Assembly (NCBI RefSeq): GCF_042849255.1
Contig: NZ_AP026866.1
Coordinates: 4,030,001-4,094,000 of the forward strand
From: Oceaniferula spumae
Lineage (GTDB): Bacteria > Verrucomicrobiota > Verrucomicrobiia > Verrucomicrobiales > Akkermansiaceae
Length of the DNA: 64,000 nucleotides
Direction of reading: 5' to 3'
Part shown: positions 1-7,772 of the stretch, piece after piece
Numbering within the stretch: the stretch's first letter is position 1
Layout of the letters: each line of letters starts with the position of its first letter
The notes under the pieces: model-generated
What the model was told of the DNA's origin: nothing
Seen by the model: the letters and a program-made list of their open reading frames with translations, nothing else
The model's database searches: none
Translations under genes and position numbers: made by a program

Positions 1-1
1 G

Positions 2-697
2 AACCAAGGTGCCGCAGCGAGCCGAAACCATGGTCTTCAGATCGCCCAAGGTGAGTGGTTGTGGTTTTTGGATTGCGACGACGAGGTAACGCCCACAGGC
101 ATCGCTCATTTCAGAGAGTATATCGCTCAAAGGAATGAGCTGGATGTGGTCATAGGAGGGTATGAAGTTCGCTGGCCACATGAAAATCATCGCCAAGGAC
201 CAGGCCGACTGTATGACGATAAAGCACAGCGGGTGATTGATTTTTTGTTTAAGAAAAAACTTCGCCCGACCCATGGATCGATCGTTGTTCACCGGCGTCT
301 GATAGATCGGCTTTGCTACACGGAGAAGATGAGACAGTGGGAGGATATACCGGTATTTGTCAGATTATTGCTAAGCGATCGAGTCGGTTTGACCGAGCAT
401 TGCTTGTCGATTCTACATCGAAGCGAAACCAGCCTTCGCCACAACGCAACCCACACGGCAGGAACTATTGAGACTCTGGTCGATGAAGTATTTAAAATAG
501 CCAACCTTCCGGACGAAGTGATTCCTCAGCGCGCTCGATACACTGCTAGTCGGTATTTCTCCGCCAGTCGCATCATTTTAAGAGCAGGGCGGAAAAAAGA
601 AGCCCGGCAGTGTTTCTGGCGAGGGGTTCAGGCTTATCCGTTGCGTTTGCTTTCTGGGAGATCATTGAGATTTTTATTGCGGGCGTATTTGCCATAG
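2..697 (+). CDS. Glycosyltransferase family 2, 5'-truncated by window edge
   Basis: The frame stays open to the window edge. Its first codons read NQGAAASRNHGLQIAQGEW followed by FLDCDDE, the GT-A signature of family 2 glycosyltransferases: an N-x-G-x-x-x-x-R-N loop and then a DxD-like metal and nucleotide-sugar binding motif (DCDD). An internal TTG at 59 is therefore not the start. The remaining 231 residues cover the end of the nucleotide-binding half and the whole acceptor half. The next genes are waaG and waaP, so transfer of a sugar to LPS core or another surface glycan at the inner face of the cytoplasmic membrane is likely. The sugar donor cannot be read from the sequence. Confidence 0.85.
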   Translation, partial: NQGAAASRNHGLQIAQGEWLWFLDCDDEVTPTGIAHFREYIAQRNELDVVIGGYEVRWPHENHRQGPGRLYDDKAQRVIDFLFKKKLRPTHGSIVVHRRLIDRLCYTEKMRQWEDIPVFVRLLLSDRVGLTEHCLSILHRSETSLRHNATHTAGTIETLVDEVFKIANLPDEVIPQRARYTASRYFSASRIILRAGRKKEARQCFWRGVQAYPLRLLSGRSLRFLLRAYLP

Positions 698-729
698 CCG
701 TTTGTTTGGTTAGTCTATGTTCCATTGCT

Positions 730-1857
730 ATGAAGGTTGTTCTCATGCTCCAGTTTTATTTCCCCTTTGGGGGGCTTCAGCGTGACTGTGTCAAGATGGC
801 AGGTCTTTTGGCAGCTAACGGACACGAAGTGACGATTCTAACACGCAGCTGGGAGGGGGAGACGCCTGAAGAGGTCGAGGTGCAAGTGCTCGGTGCCAGA
901 GGGCTTTCCAATGTGGCAATGGATCAGAACTTCGACCAAGACGCGGCTGCTTGGCTCAATACCAAGGTGGTGAACGCCGTCATTGGCTTCAGCCGTATGG
1001 AAACGACGATGGATTTTTATTATGCCGCAGACCCTTGTTATAGGCTTCGCATTGAACGCGATCGATCGTTGTTTTACAGACTAAGCCGTAAGTTCCGTTA
1101 TTACGCGGGCTTGGAGCAAAAATTGTTTGAGGCGGGTGGCGATACACATTTGTTACTCCTAACAGGTATGGAGGTGCCGGAGTATGTGGCCCGCTATGGC
1201 ACCGAGGAATCGCGGATCACTGTGTTGCCTCCCGGGATTCGGAAAAGGGAGCTTCTCATGGACGCGAAGCTGGAGATAAGAGCAAAAGTCCGTGCAGACA
1301 TGGGCTGGCCAGATGATTTGCCTGTGGTGCTTTTTGTCGGCTCAGGATTCGCCACCAAGGGGCTTGATCGTGCGATTCGTGCATGTGGAGCGATGCCGGG
1401 GAGGGTGAAATTCGTCGTAGCCGGAGATGGAAAGACAGGGAAATACCAGCAGTTAGCCAAGCAGGTGGGGGTAGGTGACAAAGTCGATTTTCTCGGCGCT
1501 CGTGATGATGCTTGGGAGCTGATGGTTGCGGCCGATCTGATGATTCACCCTGCACGCAGTGAGAATACCGGCACGGTCTTGGTGGAAGCTCTCAGCGCTG
1601 GAACAGGTGTGCTGACCACGGATCGCTGCGGTTTTGCCAACCATGTGACCTCCTCTGGTTCTGGCCATGTGTTAGTTTCGCCATTTGATCAGGATGCCTT
1701 GAATCATTCCCTCGAGCGAATGATTTCCGAACCATGGCAACAGCGTGCCGAGAAGGCACTTCTCTATGCTGAAACAGAAGACCTCTACTCAGGTATGGAT
1801 GCCGGGGTTAGGCAAATCGAGATGTTTCTCGCGAATGGTGGCCGCGTCGGTTCTTGA
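730..1857 (+). CDS. waaG: LPS core glucosyltransferase I, GT4 family (WaaG/RfaG)
   Basis: The product (375 aa, about the size of E. coli WaaG) is expected to transfer glucose or a similar hexose from a UDP-sugar to heptose II of the LPS inner core. The N-terminus reads LMLQFYFPFGGLQRDCVKMA, characteristic of WaaG (FPFGGLQRD), with a following RSWEGETPEE loop. The C-terminal half has the GT-B nucleotide-binding features: VLFVGSGFATKGLDRAI, then HPARSENTGTVLVEALSAG with the catalytic E-x7-E spacing. The frame is open from 610, but I chose the ATG at 730 because the 40 extra residues are hydrophobic and overlap the upstream gene. It is followed after 33 nt by waaP, suggesting an LPS core operon. 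Confidence 0.9.
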   Translation: MKVVLMLQFYFPFGGLQRDCVKMAGLLAANGHEVTILTRSWEGETPEEVEVQVLGARGLSNVAMDQNFDQDAAAWLNTKVVNAVIGFSRMETTMDFYYAADPCYRLRIERDRSLFYRLSRKFRYYAGLEQKLFEAGGDTHLLLLTGMEVPEYVARYGTEESRITVLPPGIRKRELLMDAKLEIRAKVRADMGWPDDLPVVLFVGSGFATKGLDRAIRACGAMPGRVKFVVAGDGKTGKYQQLAKQVGVGDKVDFLGARDDAWELMVAADLMIHPARSENTGTVLVEALSAGTGVLTTDRCGFANHVTSSGSGHVLVSPFDQDALNHSLERMISEPWQQRAEKALLYAETEDLYSGMDAGVRQIEMFLANGGRVGS

Positions 1858-1890
1858 CCAATCCGGCGATGCAGGCTCTGCTGTTGGCGG

Positions 1891-2730
1891 ATGATTGAAC
1901 TGTCTGCCGAGATGCGTGACAAATTCTCCGGAGCGGATGCTTTCGAGCAGGTCATGGCTCTGGAGGGGGATGTCTACCGTGCCAAAGAGGGACGGAGAAC
2001 GCTTTTGTTTACCCACAACGGTCGTGAGTATTTTGCCAAAATTCACCACGGTATCGGATGGGGTGAAATCTGGAAAAATTTGAGCAGTTTTCGTCTCCCC
2101 GTCACCGATGCATCCAACGAATGGAAAGCAGTCGATTTGCTGGAAAAGTCAGGCGTTGCCACAGTGAAAATCGTAGGCAAGGGCTCGCGCGGAGCAAACC
2201 CAGCCAAACGTGAATCCTTCGTCATCATGGAGGCACTCGATGAGCGAGTGGAGGTGGAGGATTTTCTCAAAGTCATCCCCGACCTGCCAGCGGGAGGAAA
2301 ACTCAAACTCAAGCGAGCGATCATTCGCCGCGTGGCGGATGCCGCTAGACGGATGCACGGTGCCGGCATGAACCATCGTGATTTCTATCTCTGTCACTTT
2401 CACATCCTCGAACGCGATTGGTCAAATTGGCAACCGGATGAGGAACTCAGGCTGCCCTTGATTGACTTACATCGCGCTCAGATCAGGGACAAGGTGCCGC
2501 ATCGTTGGCTTGCCAAGGATTTGGGAGCCTTGCTTTTTTCAGCAATTGACTGCCCAGTGACCGATCGGGATTTCGTCGCTTTCTTAAAAATCTACCTTGG
2601 TGACCAGTGGCGAGAGAAGCTCGAACAGGATCAGGAGCTGTGGCAATCTGTGGTCAAACGAGCCAAAGGCTTTTATCGCAGACATCGCGGCCACGATCCC
2701 ATTCTCCCCGGTGTTTTTTCCAAGCTCTAA
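1891..2730 (+). CDS. waaP: LPS core heptose(I) kinase (WaaP/RfaP)
   Basis: A 279-aa protein-kinase-fold enzyme predicted to phosphorylate heptose I of the LPS inner core using ATP. The catalytic loop NHRDFYLCHF (about residues 162-171) and the downstream LIDLHRAQI (about 195-203) match WaaP, where HRD carries the catalytic Asp and DLHR is the DFG-equivalent metal site. The N-terminal lysine segment EYFAKIHHG fits the ATP-anchoring beta strand. It lies directly after waaG on the same strand, and its last 4 nt overlap the end of a convergent second kinase-like gene. Core phosphorylation usually permits divalent cation bridging and outer-membrane stability. Confidence 0.92.
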   Translation: MIELSAEMRDKFSGADAFEQVMALEGDVYRAKEGRRTLLFTHNGREYFAKIHHGIGWGEIWKNLSSFRLPVTDASNEWKAVDLLEKSGVATVKIVGKGSRGANPAKRESFVIMEALDERVEVEDFLKVIPDLPAGGKLKLKRAIIRRVADAARRMHGAGMNHRDFYLCHFHILERDWSNWQPDEELRLPLIDLHRAQIRDKVPHRWLAKDLGALLFSAIDCPVTDRDFVAFLKIYLGDQWREKLEQDQELWQSVVKRAKGFYRRHRGHDPILPGVFSKL

Positions 2731-3371
2731 CGACCCAGGAGTTTCCTAACTTCTACTTTTTCTGAATCTGTCAGATCGGCGACGGTTAGATAGCTGTCGA
2801 CTAGTTCTGGAAGACCGGCCTTTTGAATCCGGTCAATGTCTTCTTGATACCGTAGCGGTGTCCGCAGATTGGCAGCGCGCTTTTGTGGGGTAAGTGATTT
2901 CCCATAAAAACGCACATCCGTGAAATCAATCAGGCCGTAGCCGTCTGGCATTTTGATAATATTTCCCAAGTGCATGCCACCAAAGGAGATGCCTTTGCCG
3001 TGAAGGTGGTCGATATATCGACAGAGAGCTTCCATATCGACTTGGTCAGGGGCTGTTTCCAGAAGCTCTCGAATGCTATCGCCCGAAAGTCCACGATAGG
3101 TCACCAGACGAACATGGCTATTTTCCAAGCGCGCGTGATCAATAATCTCAGGAACCTTGATGCCAAGAGCTGAAAGTTTGGCTGCATTGCTAACAAATCG
3201 ACCAGAATAGGGGTGTAATGTGGCAGAGGAAAAGAACCCCTTCTTACGCGCCCACAGCTTGGTGATGGTGCCATCGGGGTGCAAGACCACCGCTGGGAAG
3301 CCTCCCTTGCTATCGATCGGGCGACCATTGTTACAAATGGCATCAAGCTGATCTCGTGTGATTGTTTTCAT
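2727..3371 (-). CDS. LPS kinase-like protein (Kdo/InaA-type kinase fold)
   Basis: A 214-aa protein with a small kinase fold. The catalytic-loop region is YIDHLHGKGISFGGMHLGNI, followed by GLIDFTDVRF, which resembles the H-x-D/G-x-x-x-x-N loop and the DFG-like metal site of Kdo/WaaP/InaA-type kinases. The usual catalytic Asp after His appears replaced (GGMHLGN), so activity is uncertain. An N-terminal lysine in TITKLWARKKG could bind ATP. The gene is convergent with waaP and is followed, 5 nt beyond its start codon, by the end of the phosphotransferase gene on the same strand. It may phosphorylate an LPS sugar or be a degenerate paralog. Confidence 0.7.
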   Translation of the reverse strand: MKTITRDQLDAICNNGRPIDSKGGFPAVVLHPDGTITKLWARKKGFFSSATLHPYSGRFVSNAAKLSALGIKVPEIIDHARLENSHVRLVTYRGLSGDSIRELLETAPDQVDMEALCRYIDHLHGKGISFGGMHLGNIIKMPDGYGLIDFTDVRFYGKSLTPQKRAANLRTPLRYQEDIDRIQKAGLPELVDSYLTVADLTDSEKVEVRKLLGR

Positions 3372-3376
3372 GGGGA

Positions 3377-5383
3377 TTAATCGTCGTCAGGTAGGTCGTT
3401 GCCTTTGCGGAGCCGCCACCAGGACAGCCCGTGCATGAGTTTGTAAGTCCTGCGAGCTTTGGTGAGAGCATTGGGTTCGTTGTCGAGTGGTTGACCGTCC
3501 AGGGTTCTCAACTGGGCACCGTCGGAGGTGGATACGATGAAATCTTTACCCATCAGCCACAGGCGGGAAATGGCTATATCATCGGGGCGAGTTTCCAGAA
3601 TGTTCCGGCCGATCGCATGATACTTGTGACCTCGGTCTGCCGCCATTTCGATTAACGTCGCGCCTAGATCGTAGTGGCTGCCACGCAGGCTCTTTCCGTC
3701 AATATCCTTGGGCAGAACATCCGGACCATAAAGAACTAACGGAACGATGGCTCGTTCGTAACTTTCCGGTCTGGGGCCGGGGTAAATCCGCCCCCAATGG
3801 TCACCAGTGATGGCAAAAAGACATCCAGGCGTTTTTGATGTAATATTTCTCACGAAATGTCCCATCCATTTGTCTGAATACCAATGATGGCCTAACATGT
3901 TCACAGTGGCAGTGCCACGTTCGTAAGCAGCCTGGTAGGGGGCTGGAACAGAGGTCAAGGGACAGCCGGCCTTTTTTAAATCCAAATCGTAGGGTGGATG
4001 ATTAGTCGATGTTAGGACGATGTTGAAGCTGGGTTTTTCAGGGTTAAATTTAGATTCGATATAGGAAAAAAGATGTTCATCGGTGACTCCCCATTCATTG
4101 ATGCCCTCTCCAGGCCCCATCTCAGCTCCCATGTGGGTGAACTCAAACCCTTGCTCATGACAGAAGGTTTCAATCCGCTGCCAGCTTCCATATCCAGCAT
4201 ACCAAAAATGAGTCTCGTAACCGAGCTGCTTCATCTGCATCGCCAAGGCCGTGGCATAGGCAGGATCTAACGGGGACGACCGCTCGTTGGTGATCACACC
4301 TGCGTCAGCCATGCCACTGATGATTGTGGCTAACGAGGTCATTGTGCTGCGTGATCCGGGAAGAAACTGCTCGATGTAAACCCCTTCTTTCCCCAGCTTC
4401 TTAAGCTCGTTTGAAATATTCCACTCCGAATGCTTTGGCAGCATGGTCCAGCCGTCGTAGCTTTCCATCACTAACAGGAAGATGTGATTGGGCTTCTTGC
4501 CGCGATGCCCTTCAGCACTTCTGAGGAAGGCATCATCAAGGTGGTGGATATCTTGTCTACCACTGAAATCCTTGCATGCATCAAGGATGTTGCCTTTTTT
4601 CAGGTAGCGCTCCAGCCCATCACCGCGCATCAATTCTCGATGGGATTTTATGGCATAAGCCAGAGACGTGATAGGATTAATCACACAGCGATTGAGCACA
4701 CTATCCATCGTGCGTGCGGCATCTTTTTTCTGCATCGGTCTGCTGCCGACGGATCCTCGGATACCTACTGCTAACAGAACCAGAAGTAGCAAGGTGACAC
4801 CGACCTTTGAGAGGAAGTGTGAAGGCGCTTTCGGCGCGGCAAGAATGGGGAAGGGGGCTTTGATCCAACGGCGGCCGATATAGATAAGAACGAATCCGAT
4901 GATGATCATCACAATGGAACCGAGGATGACAGGGTATGATTTCCAGACGGTCATGACGATCGCTCCAAAGTCATCGTAAACCACACCTAACAAATGAGCA
5001 TCGAACTGATTATGATACTGCTTAAAGTAGCCAAGGGTAATCGTGGTGATCAGCACCCAGCTGATGGTAAAGAAATAGGTGCTGATAGCTCTGAGTGCCG
5101 AGATGACCTTGTTCATCGGAATCAAGATCCCTAGGCAAGCTGCTAGAAAACTAGGTAGGGTGAACACCGTGGCCACCGGCATATCAAAACGAAAGCCTAC
5201 AAAAAATGCGGTAGCAAATGTTGTAAACCCAGTTTCGTCAGCCAGGCTGAACCGATTCAACCAAATCAACAGGGCTCGTGCTACAAAAAGAAGAAAGGCG
5301 ACCCACAGCCAGAGCTTGGCATCGCGCGCAAGATGATGGACGAATGCATTCCATCCTTTACGAGGTAATACAGGAGCTGTCAT
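3377..5383 (-). CDS. Membrane LTA synthase/MdoB-like sulfatase-fold phosphotransferase
   Basis: A 668-aa inner-membrane enzyme. Residues 1-210 hold about five hydrophobic segments (near 24-42, 57-92, 100-120, 148-172 and 194-210), and the periplasmic catalytic domain runs from about 295 to 620. The domain shows the alkaline-phosphatase-superfamily metal sites: FLLVMESYDGW (Glu near 307), SRSTMTSL (nucleophile Ser/Thr near 344-351), STNHPPYDL and ITGDHWGR. This architecture is that of LtaS/MdoB/EptA-type enzymes transferring phosphoglycerol or phosphoethanolamine from lipids to glycans. The LPS gene neighbourhood favours modification of LPS or a periplasmic glucan. The exact donor is not visible. 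Confidence 0.82.
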   Translation of the reverse strand: MTAPVLPRKGWNAFVHHLARDAKLWLWVAFLLFVARALLIWLNRFSLADETGFTTFATAFFVGFRFDMPVATVFTLPSFLAACLGILIPMNKVISALRAISTYFFTISWVLITTITLGYFKQYHNQFDAHLLGVVYDDFGAIVMTVWKSYPVILGSIVMIIIGFVLIYIGRRWIKAPFPILAAPKAPSHFLSKVGVTLLLLVLLAVGIRGSVGSRPMQKKDAARTMDSVLNRCVINPITSLAYAIKSHRELMRGDGLERYLKKGNILDACKDFSGRQDIHHLDDAFLRSAEGHRGKKPNHIFLLVMESYDGWTMLPKHSEWNISNELKKLGKEGVYIEQFLPGSRSTMTSLATIISGMADAGVITNERSSPLDPAYATALAMQMKQLGYETHFWYAGYGSWQRIETFCHEQGFEFTHMGAEMGPGEGINEWGVTDEHLFSYIESKFNPEKPSFNIVLTSTNHPPYDLDLKKAGCPLTSVPAPYQAAYERGTATVNMLGHHWYSDKWMGHFVRNITSKTPGCLFAITGDHWGRIYPGPRPESYERAIVPLVLYGPDVLPKDIDGKSLRGSHYDLGATLIEMAADRGHKYHAIGRNILETRPDDIAISRLWLMGKDFIVSTSDGAQLRTLDGQPLDNEPNALTKARRTYKLMHGLSWWRLRKGNDLPDDD

Positions 5384-5400
5384 GGGGGGAAGATGCTGAT

Positions 5401-6795
5401 TTAATCGGCCTCAGCGTTGATGCCGAGGCTTTCCAAGAATCCTGCCAGATTTCGTTTTTCCGGATCTTTGAATGTAATCGCTGTGCTACGGGAATAGTGT
5501 GCACCGCTCATGGCAAATACCGGTTTGACTTCAGAGAGCTTCAGAATGTTTTCGCCGGATGCGTCCTGCGTGAAATCGATCGCGCAGTCGAGTGGTGTGG
5601 TCATCTCACGATTGTAGTTGAGAATTTTGTGCGCTACGATGTGTGGAGGCTCGCTGGGATCCATCGTGATGTGATGAACCGCATCAGGGGAGACGATGGA
5701 TTCACCCGCGACGGTGATTTCGATGTCGTCACGGTAGTTTTTCAGTCGGTGAATCTGTTCAAGGATTTCATCGGATTCCTCAGATTCTGTTCCTGTGAAA
5801 ACGAGGACCTTGAAGGGTTTGGTGGCAGGCGCCAGACGACTGGCATTTTTCTTTTTCAGAACGCCATCGATCTTGAGTGGGCGTTTGGTTCCCACTTTCC
5901 AGTAGCCGTGCATCCAAAGCACGTCGGCAGGACTGATGCTCATCATGCGCTCGAACGCTTGAGCACACAGGCTGGTAGTGAGTGCCGCATTGGTTTTTTC
6001 GTCATCTGAAATTTCAATCGCCGGATGCACCACGACTCGCCACCGACCATGTGAAACAGTTTCCATCGACACTGGAATGATAGGTGCACCGGTGCGCCGG
6101 TGAAGTAGAGAGGGCAGGTTGGTCATTGATGCTCGTTTGCCGAAAAAAGGAACCGACATGCCAGATGATCCTGCATTCTGGTCAGAGAAAGCACCCAAGG
6201 TTCCACCTTCCTTGAGATGGGCGATGGGGGTGAAAAAGCCATCGGCTCGACTGAACAGTTTGGTGCCTGTCTTTTGGCGTCGGCGTTTGACAAGTTTGTC
6301 TAACAATGGATTACCCAATGGCCGATAGAGCCCTCCGAATGGGAGCAGTCCCTCGACTATCAAGTGCATCTGCACCAATATTTCCCAGCTTCCCATGTGG
6401 GCTAACAGAAGGATGAATCCCGTGTCAGGTGTGCGGGCAGCTTCGAGGTTTTCGGTGCCGACGATTTCCATGCGCTTGTGGAGATCGTCAGGTTTCATCG
6501 TATTCGCCCGGATGGCTGAAAGGAAATTAGCACCCGATCGCCAGAAAACTTTTCGGCACAGAGAATGGATCTCATTTCGACTGAGTTGTTCACCGTAGGC
6601 GATGCGCAAGTTCCGAATCACCATTTTTCGGCGACTGGGAAGCAGGTAGCTGCCGAGTGTTCCTATGCCTCCGCCAATCACGCAGACCAGCTCCATCGGA
6701 ATAGGCTTCAACAGCCGCTCGAAACCTCGGTAAATACCGTAGGAAATATAGTTTCCCAGTGTGGCTTGGCGCGCGTTGTCGTTAGACTCACTCAT
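5401..6795 (-). CDS. lpxL: Lipid A late acyltransferase (LpxL/HtrB family) with extra C-terminal domain
   Basis: Residues 1 to about 305 are a late acyltransferase that adds a secondary acyl chain to lipid A at the cytoplasmic face of the inner membrane. They contain the H-x4-E catalytic motif HMGSWE (133-138), FSDQNAG (substrate pocket) and the terminal DVLWMHGYWK. Usual family length is about 300 aa, but this protein has 464. Residues 325-464 (KPFKVLVFTGTESEESDEIL to the end) resemble the N-terminal Rossmann half of GT9 heptosyltransferases, including PLDCAIDFTQD. The fusion looks genuine because the frame is continuous. It is 17 nt downstream of an OppF-like gene's end region and precedes the phosphotransferase gene. 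Confidence 0.85.
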   Translation of the reverse strand: MSESNDNARQATLGNYISYGIYRGFERLLKPIPMELVCVIGGGIGTLGSYLLPSRRKMVIRNLRIAYGEQLSRNEIHSLCRKVFWRSGANFLSAIRANTMKPDDLHKRMEIVGTENLEAARTPDTGFILLLAHMGSWEILVQMHLIVEGLLPFGGLYRPLGNPLLDKLVKRRRQKTGTKLFSRADGFFTPIAHLKEGGTLGAFSDQNAGSSGMSVPFFGKRASMTNLPSLLHRRTGAPIIPVSMETVSHGRWRVVVHPAIEISDDEKTNAALTTSLCAQAFERMMSISPADVLWMHGYWKVGTKRPLKIDGVLKKKNASRLAPATKPFKVLVFTGTESEESDEILEQIHRLKNYRDDIEITVAGESIVSPDAVHHITMDPSEPPHIVAHKILNYNREMTTPLDCAIDFTQDASGENILKLSEVKPVFAMSGAHYSRSTAITFKDPEKRNLAGFLESLGINAEAD

Positions 6796-6810
6796 GAACG
6801 AGGAGAGAGG

Positions 6811-7611
6811 TTAGGCACTCTGCTGGATGTGAGGAATCGCGTGGAGGAGTTTCTGAGTATACTCGTGCTCGGGGTGGTTGAACACCTGCTCGGCTTCACC
6901 ATATTCTACGATTTTTCCTTTATACATGACCGCAATGTTATCGGCCAAGTAGCGCACCACTGAGAGATCGTGAGAGATGAAAATCATGGTTAGTCCCAAG
7001 TCTCGGCGAAGTTCTAGCAGAAGGTTGAGGATTTGCGACTGGATGGAAACGTCGAGCGCACTCACTGGCTCGTCCGCAATCACCAGTTTTGGCTCCGGTG
7101 CCAGCGCACGGGCGATGGCGATGCGTTGGCGCTGTCCGCCGGAGAACTCGTGCGGGTATTTTTTCATGAACCGCTGGTCGAGACCGACCCGCTCCATCAA
7201 CGCCGCGATCTTTTCATCCATGGCAGCCCCTTTGAGGCCAGGGTGACGTTGGTTGATCGCTTCTGCTAGAGTCGTGTAAACCGTCATGCGCGGGTTCAGC
7301 GATGCGTAGGGGTCCTGAAAAATCATCTGAAAATCCAAACGGCGTTTTCTCACCTCAGACTGGGGCAGAACCGACAGGTTTTGATTTTCCAGCACGACGG
7401 CACCGTCCGTGGCCGGAATCAGCTGCATGATAGTGCGTGAGAGAGTGGATTTGCCACAGCCGGATTCGCCCACCAGTCCGAGGATTTCACCTTGGTTGAT
7501 GCTCAGAGTCACGCCGTCGACAGCTCTGACGACATCGGTCACTTTTCTGATCACCGCGCCCTTACGCACGGGGAAGTGGGTTTTGACGTCTTGTAGTTCC
7601 AAAAAGGCCAT
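6811..7611 (-). CDS. Oligopeptide/dipeptide ABC transporter ATP-binding protein (OppF/DppF type)
   Basis: A 266-aa ABC ATPase that would energise peptide or solute import. Visible motifs are Walker A GLVGESGCGKST, Q-loop MIFQDPYASLNPRM (the DPYASLNPR form typical of OppF/DppF), signature FSGGQRQR, Walker B KLVIADEPVSALD and switch ISHDL. The C-terminal EHEYTQKLL is the oligo_HPY-type tail. Start set at the ATG 7609-7611 giving MAFLELQDV; the longer frame to 7644 only adds hydrophobic residues from an A/C-rich leader. No permeases or binding protein lie in the window, so partners must be encoded elsewhere or just upstream in another locus. Confidence 0.88.
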   Translation of the reverse strand: MAFLELQDVKTHFPVRKGAVIRKVTDVVRAVDGVTLSINQGEILGLVGESGCGKSTLSRTIMQLIPATDGAVVLENQNLSVLPQSEVRKRRLDFQMIFQDPYASLNPRMTVYTTLAEAINQRHPGLKGAAMDEKIAALMERVGLDQRFMKKYPHEFSGGQRQRIAIARALAPEPKLVIADEPVSALDVSIQSQILNLLLELRRDLGLTMIFISHDLSVVRYLADNIAVMYKGKIVEYGEAEQVFNHPEHEYTQKLLHAIPHIQQSA

Positions 7612-7640
7612 AAGAAGTTCTAAACTCCAAAACCCAAAAA

Positions 7641-7651
7641 CCAAATACCAA
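7641..7651. repeat. CCAAATACCAA leader motif, copy 1
   Basis: The 11-mer CCAAATACCAA lies 30 nt upstream of the OppF-like start codon, inside a stretch built from CCAAA and CCAAT words. An identical 11-mer is found at 11788-11798, upstream of priA. It may be a shared 5'-leader or repeat fragment; function unknown. Confidence 0.4.
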
Positions 7652-7772
7652 TTTGCTAAAAACCAACCGTTTTGAGTCTCAGAGCGACCCGACTACATGT
7701 GGTGCTGACCAAAGATGACTAGGGGGCTTAAATATTTGAATCCTCAGCAGATTGAGTATATTTGTCCCAACA

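Noticed and set aside
610..729. N-terminal extension of WaaG
   Set aside because: Forty hydrophobic residues overlapping the upstream glycosyltransferase; the conserved family N-terminus begins at 730.
5278..6009. A 243-aa plus-strand open frame opposite lpxL and the phosphotransferase
   Set aside because: It lies antisense to two well-supported minus-strand genes and has no family motif; a shadow frame.
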